Shown: piece by piece, positions 17,629 to 26,622 of the stretch | Layout: each line of letters opens with the position of its first letter | Numbering within the stretch: position 1 is the stretch's first letter | Assembly: GCA_903904815.1 (NCBI GenBank) | Contig: CAIVDU010000051.1 | Span: 1 to 64,000, forward strand | Source: an uncultured Armatimonadota bacterium | GTDB lineage: Bacteria > Armatimonadota > Fimbriimonadia > Fimbriimonadales > Fimbriimonadaceae | DNA: 64,000 nucleotides | Direction of reading: 5' to 3' | Translations under genes and position numbers: made by a program | The notes under the pieces: model-generated | Database searches by the model: none | The model's input: only the letters and a program-made list of their open reading frames with translations | What the model was told of the DNA's origin: nothing

Positions 17629-19344
17629 ATGCCGATCATTCCCCCTACTCCCTATCATCAGTCGCTGCCGCTCGCCATTCGGTCGGTAAGTCTAGTACAG
17701 TCTCAACCGGTTGAGAACTCTGTCGCCGAATTCGGCATAGCCCTTGAGGCAACGTTTGACAATCCCTTCGACCCGGATGACATTCGCGTCGATGCGACCG
17801 TCACAGATCCAAACGGGACAAAGATTTCGGTTCCCGGATTCCTCTACCGGGCTTATGCTCGATCACTGGAAGACGGGAAGGAAGTTCTGCGTCCGATTGG
17901 GTCGCCCGAATGGCGCGTCCGAATTCGGCCGGTGACTGCCGGATCGTACTCGATTCGACTTGCCGCAAGGGACCGGACCGGATCTGTCCAGGCTCCCGTC
18001 GTCCGTTTTCGTGTTCGCCCGTCCAAGGATCACGGCGCGGTTCGCGTCAGCCCGAGAGATCGTCACTACTTCGAGTTTTCGGACGGACATCCGTTCTTCC
18101 CCATTGGTGCCAACATTTGCTGGGGCGGCGATCGGGCCACGTATTCGTACGACGACTGGCTTCCCAAGTACGCCGTGAACGGGGTCAACTACCAACGGCT
18201 CTGGTTAGGCCCCGGCGATACCACGTTTGGAATCGAGCCAGCCGGCCCCACTGGAGACGGCAAAGGATTTGGGCAATTCAGTCTCGCCGACGCCTGGCGA
18301 ATCGACTACGTGCTCGACCTCGCCCGACAAAAAGGCATCTATACGATGCTCACAATCGATTCCTACAACTCCCTCCGGGACAAAGATGCCTGGCCAGCCT
18401 GGGAGAAGTCCGCGTTGAACGCGGCTCATGGCGGACCGCTTCAACAGCCTAGTGAGTTCTGGTCAAATCCCGAGGCGCGGCGATGGTATCGAAACAAGCT
18501 TCGCTATCTGGTCGCACGCTTCGGCGCAGACAATCACGTTCTATCCTGGGAGTTCTGGAACGAAGTCGACCTAACCCGGGGCTTCGACAAGCAGGCGGTG
18601 AGCGACTGGCACCGAGACATGGGCCGAGAGCTACGAAAACTGGATGCGTACCATCACCTGACCACGACCAGTTTCAGCGACAGCAATGGAGTTCCTGTCA
18701 TCGACAACCTGCCGGAGCTCGATTACGTTCAGACCCACATGTACACCGGCGATCTCGAAGCTCGATCGGCGAGTTATAACGAGTCTAAAGGGGCGCGCAA
18801 GACCCATCTGGTCGGTGAGATTGGCGCCGACTGGAAGGGGCCCCGCGCCGAGGACAAACAGGGACTTCAGGTGCACCAATCGATCTGGATCAGCATGGCA
18901 ACCGTCACCGCGGGAACCGGGATGATGTGGTGGTGGGACAACCTGATCGCCCCGCTCAACCTCTATTCGCTCTACCATCCAGTTGCCAAGTTCGCGGATG
19001 GCATTGATTGGCCAGCCGAAGCATTCCGCCCGGCCCAAATTGCGACCGATCCCGGTCTCGACGCATGGGCGATCCAAGGAAAGACGAAGGCGTTGGCTTG
19101 GCTCCGTCTCAAGGGTCGGACTTGGGAAAACGTCATCGAGAAACACCAAGCCTTTCCTCCGGTCTCCTCTGCGCTGGTGGTCTTCAAGGACCTCGCGCCC
19201 GGACCCTGGCGCATCGAAATCTGGGACACCTGGACCGGTCAGATCATGAAAACTGCAATCAACAAACCGAACTTCGGAACGGTAACGGTCGAGTTGCCGG
19301 AGGTTGAATCCGACGTGGCAATTCGCCTCCTCAAGAGCCGGTAG
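17629..19344 (+). CDS. DUF5060 / GH5-like glycoside hydrolase
   Basis: A 571-residue protein with an N-terminal beta-sandwich of the DUF5060 type (about 15-130) and a cellulase-like TIM barrel (about 140-480). The acid/base is probably Glu312 in SWEFWNEVDL and the nucleophile Glu397 in HLVGEIGADW; a short beta domain follows. It should retain configuration and act on a plant or microbial polysaccharide. No signal peptide is seen at the chosen start (MPIIPPTPYH), which is odd for this class. It lies 16 bases after the lipoprotein gene. Confidence 0.82.
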   Translation: MPIIPPTPYHQSLPLAIRSVSLVQSQPVENSVAEFGIALEATFDNPFDPDDIRVDATVTDPNGTKISVPGFLYRAYARSLEDGKEVLRPIGSPEWRVRIRPVTAGSYSIRLAARDRTGSVQAPVVRFRVRPSKDHGAVRVSPRDRHYFEFSDGHPFFPIGANICWGGDRATYSYDDWLPKYAVNGVNYQRLWLGPGDTTFGIEPAGPTGDGKGFGQFSLADAWRIDYVLDLARQKGIYTMLTIDSYNSLRDKDAWPAWEKSALNAAHGGPLQQPSEFWSNPEARRWYRNKLRYLVARFGADNHVLSWEFWNEVDLTRGFDKQAVSDWHRDMGRELRKLDAYHHLTTTSFSDSNGVPVIDNLPELDYVQTHMYTGDLEARSASYNESKGARKTHLVGEIGADWKGPRAEDKQGLQVHQSIWISMATVTAGTGMMWWWDNLIAPLNLYSLYHPVAKFADGIDWPAEAFRPAQIATDPGLDAWAIQGKTKALAWLRLKGRTWENVIEKHQAFPPVSSALVVFKDLAPGPWRIEIWDTWTGQIMKTAINKPNFGTVTVELPEVESDVAIRLLKSR

Positions 19345-19355
19345 TAACTACCGGC
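19337..19355. terminator. palindrome embedding two convergent stop codons
   Basis: GCCGGTAG (19337-19344) pairs with CTACCGGC (19348-19355) around TAA. The TAG stop of the plus-strand glycosidase and the stop of the minus-strand caspase-like gene both lie inside the stem. It is a short GC-rich hairpin readable on both strands and probably ends both transcripts. Confidence 0.55.
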
Positions 19356-20577
19356 CTGGTCGATCGACCAGCGGATTCGTGTGCTCGCGGCGGACCAAGG
19401 CCTTAAACCTGTCCTGAGTCTGTCTGTCCCCAGCGGTCATGAGTTCGTGGGTTAGCCCGATCGTCTTGTAGAGGCGACAGAACCGAATCAGGTGCACGGT
19501 TCGGGAATCGGACCCGACCGGGTCCGCTTGTCGGAACTCGTGATACACGTCCTGCATGTCCCCAGCGCCGTGAAGGCCCAGAGTCGCCTTTAGGGCGTCG
19601 AGTGCGGCTCGCTGAGCGGGGGTGGCCCAGGTCGATACGTCCTGGTAAGTGTTATCGAAGCAGTCGGCATCCGGGATCTTCACGTACCGTCTCAGGAAAA
19701 CGTCGGAGGTGCATACCGGGGTGTCGATCGAGTCGTCGTGAATTAGCGTGTAAGCGTACGCTTCATCCATTGTGACCTTGCCGTCATGATCGTAATCGGC
19801 TCCGGAGATCCGCTTGCCAAGGCGGTCAAAGCCGCTCAGGGCGGCGAAGAAGTAACCCGTGAAGTCGCGATAGTCGGCCTCGTTCACCTCGGGGGTGCAG
19901 CCTGCCGACATCCGTTGAGCGGTTGCTGCGAAGAAACCGCAGATCGGTCGGTCGACCAGTTCTGAGTCAGGTTGCCCGTCCTCAAAAAGGAGATTTCCGA
20001 AGGCGCCCGAATAGCATTCGACCATCACTAGCACGATGGGAGTCGTCTTCGGAAATCGCGCAATCGAGGTCGCGAGATCGGTTACCGGAAGTTGGTCGTC
20101 TTTCCACGTGCAGTAGTAATTGTCTTGAAAATCACTCTTACGATTCGCTCCTCCATGTCCGGTGAAGTAAATCAGAGCCGGAGTTTCTGGTTTCGCCGAC
20201 ATCGCCTTTGCCATCGAGGCAAGTTCGGTATCTATGGCGGTGTTGCTAGAAGGTCCATCGATGTGAGCGAGCTTCGGTTCGCGGAAATAGTCTTGCTTGT
20301 CTCCTTCGCAAAAGACCGACTTCGAACTCCGATCGCCATCGGCAAAGAGCACTCGCCGCGCGCTCTCGGAAGGAAGCAGGAGGTCGACATAGCGAACGTT
20401 GCTTTCGATCCCCGCCTGGTTGTACTTCTTGTTCGGCCCGCCCCCGACGATCAGCGTCTCTACGCGCCCATGCAGATTCGCCCGCCCGCCCTGTTCCTGA
20501 GGAAGCGTCACTCCCACCGAACAAGCCGCGATCAGCCCCAATAGCAGGAAAGTCGAACCAATGCGCGTCGGTTTCAT
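19348..20577 (-). CDS. caspase-like (C14-type) lipoprotein with EF-hand
   Basis: A 409-residue protein with a lipobox-like signal (LIAAC, Cys19). The caspase-fold dyad is visible as His141 in YFTGHGGA and Cys188 in VMVECYSGAF. A calcium-binding loop follows in DYDHDGKVTMDEAY. The C-terminal 130 residues have no known domain. It is probably an envelope-anchored, calcium-responsive cysteine protease of the metacaspase/gingipain-like group. I chose the ATG at 20577 because the signal peptide then stands at the N-terminus; a TTG at 20850 opens the same frame. No obvious partner is adjacent. Confidence 0.78.
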   Translation of the reverse strand: MKPTRIGSTFLLLGLIAACSVGVTLPQEQGGRANLHGRVETLIVGGGPNKKYNQAGIESNVRYVDLLLPSESARRVLFADGDRSSKSVFCEGDKQDYFREPKLAHIDGPSSNTAIDTELASMAKAMSAKPETPALIYFTGHGGANRKSDFQDNYYCTWKDDQLPVTDLATSIARFPKTTPIVLVMVECYSGAFGNLLFEDGQPDSELVDRPICGFFAATAQRMSAGCTPEVNEADYRDFTGYFFAALSGFDRLGKRISGADYDHDGKVTMDEAYAYTLIHDDSIDTPVCTSDVFLRRYVKIPDADCFDNTYQDVSTWATPAQRAALDALKATLGLHGAGDMQDVYHEFRQADPVGSDSRTVHLIRFCRLYKTIGLTHELMTAGDRQTQDRFKALVRREHTNPLVDRPGR

Positions 20578-20811
20578 GGGAACTACATAGGAGTCTCCTT
20601 TCTGACGCCCCCAGCCGCGCGAAAGTTGCACATAGCGCCTTGAGGAGCGATGGCTGCGTGCACAGATAAGCTCAAAGACCCTATGCATATGACCAGCGGC
20701 TCGCTCACCTGCGGCGAAAAGCACGCGGGAAGACACAAAGGGAAATGAGCGATGACTGGGTACTATTGTGGGCACCCTAGCTACGCGCGGATGATTATAA
20801 CCGGAAACTAA
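20578..20811. promoter_or_regulatory. divergent promoter region and long leader
   Basis: A perfect TATAAT lies on the minus strand at 20794-20799, which would give the caspase-like gene a leader of about 210 bases. In that leader AGGAG is followed six bases later by ATG-TAG (20583-20588), a start-stop pair only five bases before the real ATG. Confidence 0.4.
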
Positions 20812-21663
20812 ATGCCCATATTTTGCGCCGTTTTGGGAATTGTCACTCAAGGCAACTCGCTACCCAGGGCTCGGCTCTGGGCCGATACGGGCCGCACTGT
20901 CCAGATTTCGGCCAAAGACCTGCCCCCAGTGCTGAGAAAGCTGGTGCTGTCCGATAAGTTTGACGAAGATCGAGCCCTGCAACTCCTGACCGCTTTTCCC
21001 CTCGACTGGAAGACCAACGCGGTAGTCCGATACGGCATTCAGATGGACAAGGAAGGTTCATTCGGGACAAAAGCTCTTGGGATTCTTGATTCTTACGCAC
21101 ACTCCGTGTCCGGTTACCCGTACAAGAACGATCACTTTCGAGCATGGTTGTATCGCGACTCCATGGGCCTGTGGCTCGACAGACTACAGCACCCAGTCGA
21201 CAAATACCCGGGAGCCTTGGGACACTTTCTTAAGCACGAGTTCTATCGGCCGGAAAATCTAACGAACAAATGGGAAGCGTATCTGTTGCTAGATATCTGC
21301 CAAGAGCAGGGGGAACTCTCGTTGACGAGAGATTTTTATCGTGAGTGCAAGTCGAATTTTGGTAACAACACGGCGTTCCTTACTTACGGAGTGCGGATAT
21401 TTTCAACAGGGGGGTTTCCTGCCTCATCTGATACCCCTCCAGAAGCATTAGCGCCCCCGAAACTGAACGTCGCGAGAGAGTTTGCGCTTGCCGCGTGGTC
21501 AAGCTCACCCCTCGAGCCAGGGGTGATGTTCCGTGTTGCCACGATTCTTGCTCTGCTTAGAGATCCTCGGGCCCATGCCGCCGCCAAAACCTACCTTAAC
21601 TTAGATGATGACGCGGATCGGGTCGCGTTATTCAAGCACAAGTACCCGGCTTACAATGAATAA
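20812..21663 (+). CDS. hypothetical protein
   Basis: A 283-residue protein that I do not recognise. The first 16 residues (MPIFCAVLGIVTQGNS) could be a weak signal or the start of a fold; the rest is mixed, mostly helical, with many aromatic residues and a run YRPENLTNKWEAYLLLDIC in the middle. Its start overlaps the promoter region of the divergent caspase-like gene. Codon use looks normal and the frame is long, so it is likely real. No function is offered. Confidence 0.6.
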   Translation: MPIFCAVLGIVTQGNSLPRARLWADTGRTVQISAKDLPPVLRKLVLSDKFDEDRALQLLTAFPLDWKTNAVVRYGIQMDKEGSFGTKALGILDSYAHSVSGYPYKNDHFRAWLYRDSMGLWLDRLQHPVDKYPGALGHFLKHEFYRPENLTNKWEAYLLLDICQEQGELSLTRDFYRECKSNFGNNTAFLTYGVRIFSTGGFPASSDTPPEALAPPKLNVAREFALAAWSSSPLEPGVMFRVATILALLRDPRAHAAAKTYLNLDDDADRVALFKHKYPAYNE

Positions 21664-21689
21664 CCCAGATCGCTCACGGTGAGGCTGGG
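21664..21689 (+). terminator. possible hairpin terminator
   Basis: CCCAG (21664-21668) with CTGGG (21685-21689), and an inner CTCA-CGG-TGAG, form an imperfect hairpin directly after the stop codon. No T-run follows. Confidence 0.35.
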
Positions 21690-21772
21690 ACGGGAGCATG
21701 GAAGCTTTAAAGTGGGTGAGGCAGTTTCTCCAACCCTGAAATCGTCGACGCGCCTCTTTCAATTGAACCAAC

Positions 21773-22435
21773 ATGAACTTAAGGAATGAGTACATGACCG
21801 AGATAGAAAAAGTTCAGTACGAACAATGCCTGTATGACTGGCAGCACATTTCCGAAATCTACCGCTCGATTCCTCTGGAACCGGCGGAGGAAGGTCAGTG
21901 GTATTCGCTAGAACACACCCAAGATTCCGTGGCGTCATACCGAAAGCGAGATGGTTACTTCCAATTCGTGATTGGAAGTAATCAGTCTTCTCTGTTTGAG
22001 GAATTTCACTCGTTCGAGCCCATGCCGACCGACGACGACGCCGAGTGGACGGTTGAGAAACATGGTCCAAACGAATACCCTGTACGAACGGTTTTCAGCC
22101 GAACCTTCGGTCCTTCGCCAGCGATTGACCGCGTTGACAAACTGTTGGAGCGGTTCGGGCTATGGCTAGAAAACTGTGACGATCGCTACATTTCCGGGGC
22201 TGCCACATTTGGCAGCCTCGTGAACACGGACATGTGGCTCGCCTGCAGGAGGATCGTCATATTAGAACGGTGGTGCCTTGAAATCAACGGGATCGTCAAC
22301 CAGACCCTCAATGAGTACTGGGGAAGAGTGCGGGAGGAGGTAGAAGAACAGATCCGCACCGAGGGCGAACCCGTTCTCATGTTCCGTCCATCCGGGAGAG
22401 GAGCGAAGCGGCGAGAGCCGCTCTCGAGCTCGTAG
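21773..22435 (+). CDS. hypothetical protein
   Basis: A 220-residue acidic protein with no signal peptide or membrane segment and no domain that I recognise. It has a Trp/Tyr/Glu-rich first half and an amphipathic helix near residues 180-205 (NQTLNEYWGRVREEVEEQI). It stands alone between another unknown gene and the toxin-antitoxin pair. An internal ATG at 21794 has AAGGA upstream and could be the true start. Confidence 0.55.
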   Translation: MNLRNEYMTEIEKVQYEQCLYDWQHISEIYRSIPLEPAEEGQWYSLEHTQDSVASYRKRDGYFQFVIGSNQSSLFEEFHSFEPMPTDDDAEWTVEKHGPNEYPVRTVFSRTFGPSPAIDRVDKLLERFGLWLENCDDRYISGAATFGSLVNTDMWLACRRIVILERWCLEINGIVNQTLNEYWGRVREEVEEQIRTEGEPVLMFRPSGRGAKRREPLSSS

Positions 22436-22470
22436 CTTGGGGAACTCCTTGTGCAGCGACGCATGGCGTA

Positions 22471-22500
22471 TACATGAAATTGAACGTATAATTACATGTA
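22471..22500 (+). promoter_or_regulatory. toxin-antitoxin promoter/operator
   Basis: TACATG (22471-22476) and CATGTA (22495-22500) form an inverted repeat around a consensus TATAAT (22487-22492), ten bases before the antitoxin ATG. Phd/YefM antitoxins repress their own promoter by binding such repeats, so autoregulation is likely. Confidence 0.6.
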
Positions 22501-22509
22501 GAGCAAAAC

Positions 22510-22791
22510 ATGATCCGAGCAACCGATATTCACTCCGTGACCGACTTCACCCGCAACGCCAAAGCCTATATTCAGCAAATTCGGGAGAGCAAGAGCCCAA
22601 TGGCTCTCACCGTGAATGGAAACGCCCAGGTTGTGATTCAGGACGCCGAATCTTTTCAGCTCATGGTTGATGAGCTTGAACACAGTCGATTTATTGCTGC
22701 CATGCGTGAAAGCGAAGCCGCCGTAAGAAGCGGTCAGGTACAAAACCTCGACGAAGCGTTCTCTCAGGTTCGGGGCGAGGTTGGCCTATAG
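22510..22791 (+). CDS. Phd/YefM family antitoxin
   Basis: A 93-residue antitoxin. The N-terminal DNA-binding part shows the family pattern: a short strand, DFTRNAKAYIQQIRESKSPMA, then VNGNAQVVIQDAESFQ. The acidic C-terminus should fold over the toxin. It overlaps the ParE-like toxin gene by 11 bases, as is usual for coupled translation. It should repress its own promoter through the inverted repeat just upstream. Confidence 0.88.
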   Translation: MIRATDIHSVTDFTRNAKAYIQQIRESKSPMALTVNGNAQVVIQDAESFQLMVDELEHSRFIAAMRESEAAVRSGQVQNLDEAFSQVRGEVGL

Positions 22792-23101
22792 AATACAGAT
22801 TGCACGCCCCGCTGTCCGGGACGCCACAAAATACGCGGCATTCATTCGCGATGAACAGAACTCACCGGAAGGCGCTCTCCGATGGCTCGATGGCCTCCAT
22901 GAAGCCATCAAGGGCCTAGCCAACGCTCCCAACCTCTTCTCCGTTATCCCTGAAGCCGAAGAGCTTGGATATCCCTACCGTTCGTTCTTGTACCATTCGC
23001 ATCGAGTGGTCTACGCGGTAGAGGACAATGCACAACTCGTTGTGGTTCACCGTGTCTACCACGGCGCGAGACAGCCGCTTTCGGAGACCGATCTCCCTTA
23101 A
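22781..23101 (+). CDS. ParE/RelE superfamily toxin
   Basis: A 106-residue basic protein of the ParE-like branch: IARPAVRDATKYAAFIRDE at the start, then GLHEAIKGLANAPNLFSVIPE and a C-terminal VVHRVYHGARQ. It probably poisons gyrase (ParE) or cuts mRNA on ribosomes (RelE); the sequence suggests ParE but does not prove it. The start is TTG within the end of the antitoxin gene. The pair may stabilise this accessory stretch. Confidence 0.85.
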   Translation: MAYRIQIARPAVRDATKYAAFIRDEQNSPEGALRWLDGLHEAIKGLANAPNLFSVIPEAEELGYPYRSFLYHSHRVVYAVEDNAQLVVVHRVYHGARQPLSETDLP

Positions 23102-23282
23102 TGGAATCGAGCATCTTCCCTTAGCCCTGCCCAACCGATGCCACCGTGTGGCCGTGTCGTGATCTGGAATGGACAACGAACCTGTGCCTGCAGTTTCCAA
23201 CAATCTCCGCCGCGATTTTCGGGAGGATTTAGAGCCACAAAGGACAGTATCGCTTGGCTCACGCCAAACTCTGACTTATCTA

Positions 23283-25253
23283 ATGAATGCACCCGGCTTT
23301 GGCGTCGCAGCACTTTTCGGCGCTTCCCTCGTTTCCGCTCATGCGTCCGTCGTCGACTGGATGCCGTTTCAACCGGGGGCCGCAAAGGCTGCCGTTGTCG
23401 GTACCGGCATCGCCCTTACCAACAAAGCCATCCATCTCGACTGGCGACTCGGCGCCCAGCCAAGTCTGTACCTTCGCGACAACTGGACGGCCGAGACACT
23501 CAAAAGTTCGGCGGAGCCGTTCGTTCTCACGCTGAGATCTGGTGAGAAGCGGGTCGCGAGTCAGTTCAAAACCGCCGCGCCCATCCGAGTCACCTCGACC
23601 AAGGACGGCAAGTCGGCCGAAACCACCCTCACCGATTCAAAAACCGGCCTCAAAGTCGCTTGGAAGATTTCGCTGAGAAACGACTCTAACTACATTCGAA
23701 CTGAGGTCAGCCTCACGCCGACCACCCAAGACGTCGATGTCGCGAAAGTCGAACTGCTTAATCTAAACGATGCTCATGCAACCGTCTCTGGCAACGTGTC
23801 AGGATCGCCCATCGTCGACGGCGAAATCTTCTTCGGCCAAGAGCACCCCATGGCCGTCTCCGAAGTCAAGGACAGCATCGCCAGCAGCGGCGTGATTCGC
23901 AAGCTGCCGTTCCATCAGGGTCAGACCACTGTCTACTCCAGCGTTCTCGGAGTCACCCCCGCCGGCCAACTCCGCCGCGGCTTCCTGAGGTACGTCGAGC
24001 GAGAGCGAGCACGCGCCTACAAGCCGTTCCTCCACTACAACTCCTGGTACGACCTCGGATACTTCAACCGATACACCTCCGACCAGTGCGTGGAAAGAAT
24101 CAACACCTACGCCGACGAACTCGGCAAGAAGCGGGGAGTTCAGCTCAGCTCCTTCCTGTTCGACGACGGTTGGGACGATACGAAAACGGTCTGGGAATTC
24201 AACTCCGGCTTCCCACAAGGTTTCTATCCCCTTAAGAAAGCGGCGGAAACTGTCGGCGCCGGACCCGGCGCATGGCTTTCCCCATGGGGCGGCTACTCTA
24301 CTCCGCGGGAAGAGCGACTCAAGACCGGCGCGAAAGCGGGACTCGAGATCGACTCCGAAGGTTATGCCCTCTCCGGTCCCAAGTATTACGATCGATTCCG
24401 ACAGGTCTGTCTGGACCTCGTCGGCAAATATGGCGTCAACCAGTTCAAGTTTGACGGAACTGGGAGCCCCGACAAGCAATATCCGGGAAGCCACTTCGGC
24501 AGCGACTTCGAAGCCGCCATCCAGCTCATCCAAGATCTGCGAGCCGCCAAACCTGGCCTCTTCATCAATCTGACCACCGGCACCTGGCCATCGCCTTTCT
24601 GGACTCGCTACGCCGACTCCATCTGGCGCGGTGGCTACGATCACAATTTTGCCGGCGTCGGGACTAACCGAGAAAAGTGGATCACCTACCGCGATGGCGA
24701 CACCTTCCACGGCGTCGTACAGCGCGGTCCGCTTTATCCGCTGAACTCACTGATGCTCCACGGCCTGATCTACGCTCAGTACGCGAACAACCTGAAGACC
24801 GACCCGGGCAACGACTTCCGAAACGAGATCCGGTCGTACTTCGGCAACGGAACCCAGCTTCAGGAGATGTACATCACCCCGACTCTGCTGTCCAAACAGA
24901 ATTGGGACGACTTGGCCGAGTCGGCCAAGTGGTCGCAGGCAAATGGCGACGTACTCGTGGACACCCACTGGGTCGGCGGCGACCCGCTGAAGCTCGAAGT
25001 CTACGGATGGGGCTCGTGGTCGAAGCGAAAGGGCATCCTCGTCCTCCGCAATCCAAACTCGGAACCCCAGGCATTCTCAATTGATCCCCAACTTGTATTT
25101 GAACTCCCGAAGGGCGCAAAGGGAACCTACTCCCTGAAGAGCCCATACTCTTCCGACGTGGCGAAGCCAGCGATCGAAGTAAAAGTCGGTGAATCGAAGG
25201 TCGTCACCTTAGCCCCGTTTGAGGTGCTGGTCCTCGAAGGAGACGCCAAGTGA
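23283..25253 (+). CDS. alpha-galactosidase-like glycoside hydrolase (clan GH-D type)
   Basis: A 656-residue protein with a hydrophobic N-terminus ending in VSAHA, a beta-rich first domain (to about 245), a TIM barrel (about 250-560) and a C-terminal beta-sandwich. The barrel starts with HYNSWYDLG and has FLFDDGWDD, and the likely nucleophile is Asp391 in NQFKFDGTG, as in GH27/GH36 enzymes. It probably removes alpha-linked galactose or a related sugar. The start is uncertain: an ATG at 23169 would add 38 residues. Its stop overlaps the start of the F5/8C gene (GTGA), so the two products are made together. Confidence 0.78.
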   Translation: MNAPGFGVAALFGASLVSAHASVVDWMPFQPGAAKAAVVGTGIALTNKAIHLDWRLGAQPSLYLRDNWTAETLKSSAEPFVLTLRSGEKRVASQFKTAAPIRVTSTKDGKSAETTLTDSKTGLKVAWKISLRNDSNYIRTEVSLTPTTQDVDVAKVELLNLNDAHATVSGNVSGSPIVDGEIFFGQEHPMAVSEVKDSIASSGVIRKLPFHQGQTTVYSSVLGVTPAGQLRRGFLRYVERERARAYKPFLHYNSWYDLGYFNRYTSDQCVERINTYADELGKKRGVQLSSFLFDDGWDDTKTVWEFNSGFPQGFYPLKKAAETVGAGPGAWLSPWGGYSTPREERLKTGAKAGLEIDSEGYALSGPKYYDRFRQVCLDLVGKYGVNQFKFDGTGSPDKQYPGSHFGSDFEAAIQLIQDLRAAKPGLFINLTTGTWPSPFWTRYADSIWRGGYDHNFAGVGTNREKWITYRDGDTFHGVVQRGPLYPLNSLMLHGLIYAQYANNLKTDPGNDFRNEIRSYFGNGTQLQEMYITPTLLSKQNWDDLAESAKWSQANGDVLVDTHWVGGDPLKLEVYGWGSWSKRKGILVLRNPNSEPQAFSIDPQLVFELPKGAKGTYSLKSPYSSDVAKPAIEVKVGESKVVTLAPFEVLVLEGDAK

Positions 25254-26125
25254 TTTTCACCCTTCTTGCTCTGGCAGGTCCGGTCCGGATCGCTTTCCTC
25301 GGCGCATCTCCGGTGTCGGGCGACCTCGTTTCGCTCATCGGGGAGGGCTATGAGGTCCGCACCTTCAAAACGTTGGCGGAGGTGCAGAGCTTCCACCCTT
25401 CGTTCGTGGTCACGACGTCTGGCGCAAGCGGATCGACCGCTGGCATCGACACGTTTGTGCCTAACCTCAAGAAGACGCTTTGCCAGATCACCAGTCTTCC
25501 CGGCCACCCGAAGGTGCTGTTATGCCTTCCTCCCTCCGCAGCAGACCAGGACCGACAGGTTCTGCGCCCCCTCACCGTCCAAGCCGCCCGCGAGACCGGT
25601 GTCCTCACCATCGACTCGCCGACGGAAGCGTCGATCGGTTACGCCAAGGAGCTGTACAGTCTGGTGGTCGACTGGAAGGCGGCCAAAACGGGCTGGAAGA
25701 TCGTCTCCGTGGACAGCGAAGAACTGGATGAGGGACCGGCGAAATTCGCCATCGATGGCGATCCCGACACCTATTGGCACACCCAATACTCTCCCACCAC
25801 CACGAAGTACCCTCATGAGATCGTGGTCGACATGGGAGTATCCAAAGAGATCGGCGGCTTCCGGTGTCTTCCTCGACAAGATGGCGGTTCAAACGGAAGA
25901 ATCAAGAAGTTTGAATTCGACGTGAGCACGGACGGGATATCCTGGTCCGAACCTGTCGCAAGCGGCTCTCTCAAAAACGGGATGGCGGCGAGCATGGTCT
26001 CGTTCAAGTCGGCCGTTCAGGCTCGATACATCCGCCTCAAGGCACTCTCGGAGCAGACCGGCGAGCCGTATGCGTCTATCGCCGAACTGGACGTCTTGCC
26101 GGCAAAGTTCGCCACCGGAAACTAA
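25250..26125 (+). CDS. F5/8 type C (discoidin) domain protein
   Basis: A 291-residue protein with a short hydrophobic start (MIFTLLALAG), an N-terminal alpha/beta domain (about 12-130) that may be a degenerate SGNH-like or Rossmann-like fold, and a C-terminal F5/8C carbohydrate-binding domain (about 150-285; AIDGDPDTYWHT and ARYIRLKALS are typical). It begins with GTG and overlaps the alpha-galactosidase-like gene by four bases. It probably helps that enzyme bind or process its glycan. Its stop codon directly abuts that of the convergent Clp-N gene. Confidence 0.78.
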   Translation: MIFTLLALAGPVRIAFLGASPVSGDLVSLIGEGYEVRTFKTLAEVQSFHPSFVVTTSGASGSTAGIDTFVPNLKKTLCQITSLPGHPKVLLCLPPSAADQDRQVLRPLTVQAARETGVLTIDSPTEASIGYAKELYSLVVDWKAAKTGWKIVSVDSEELDEGPAKFAIDGDPDTYWHTQYSPTTTKYPHEIVVDMGVSKEIGGFRCLPRQDGGSNGRIKKFEFDVSTDGISWSEPVASGSLKNGMAASMVSFKSAVQARYIRLKALSEQTGEPYASIAELDVLPAKFATGN

Positions 26126-26566
26126 CTAAGAGTCCTCGTCCTGAAGCGCCGTCATAGCCTTCAGGATGGCCTCTTCCCCTGCCCCGAGTTGGGTCAGTAG
26201 CCGGTTGACGCGTCCATCAGAAACTCTCATGAGTCCCAGCAACAGGTGCTCCGTCCCAATATAGGAGTTGTCCAGCTCCCTGGCGGCGATGTACGCATTG
26301 TCGAGAGCCTTTCGACCATCGGGGGACAGTTCCATTTTGTCTTGCTTGCCAACGAGCGTCTTCGGAATGTCCTTTACGATCTCGGTACGGACCGTGTCCA
26401 TCGAGAGTCCCAATCCGGTGAGGATACGGACCGCGACCGAATTCGGATCGACGATGATCCCGAGCAGCATGTGATCGGGGAATACCGAACTCGAGCCGTA
26501 GCGACGCGCCTCGTCGTCGGCATGGTAGACCGCGCGTCGTGTTCTCTCCGTCAGTCGGTTCCACAT
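26126..26566 (-). CDS. stand-alone Clp N-terminal domain protein
   Basis: A 146-residue protein that consists of the two Clp-N repeats found at the N-terminus of ClpC/ClpA (TERTRRAVYHADDEARRYGS; GTEHLLLGLMR in the second repeat). No AAA+ module follows. Such orphan domains may act as adaptor or decoy for Clp ATPases and their substrates. It lies 56 bases downstream of the AfsR-like regulator on the same strand and is probably cotranscribed, which hints at control of that regulator's turnover. Confidence 0.88.
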   Translation of the reverse strand: MWNRLTERTRRAVYHADDEARRYGSSSVFPDHMLLGIIVDPNSVAVRILTGLGLSMDTVRTEIVKDIPKTLVGKQDKMELSPDGRKALDNAYIAARELDNSYIGTEHLLLGLMRVSDGRVNRLLTQLGAGEEAILKAMTALQDEDS

Positions 26567-26622
26567 AGGCTCAATTCAATTGCTGTGCGGATGGTAACAC
26601 CTTTCCTATCGGACACGGCGGA

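Noticed and set aside
22510-23101. Prophage or transposon island around the toxin-antitoxin genes
   Set aside because: No integrase, transposase, attachment repeat or tRNA is present; only the pair itself is supported.
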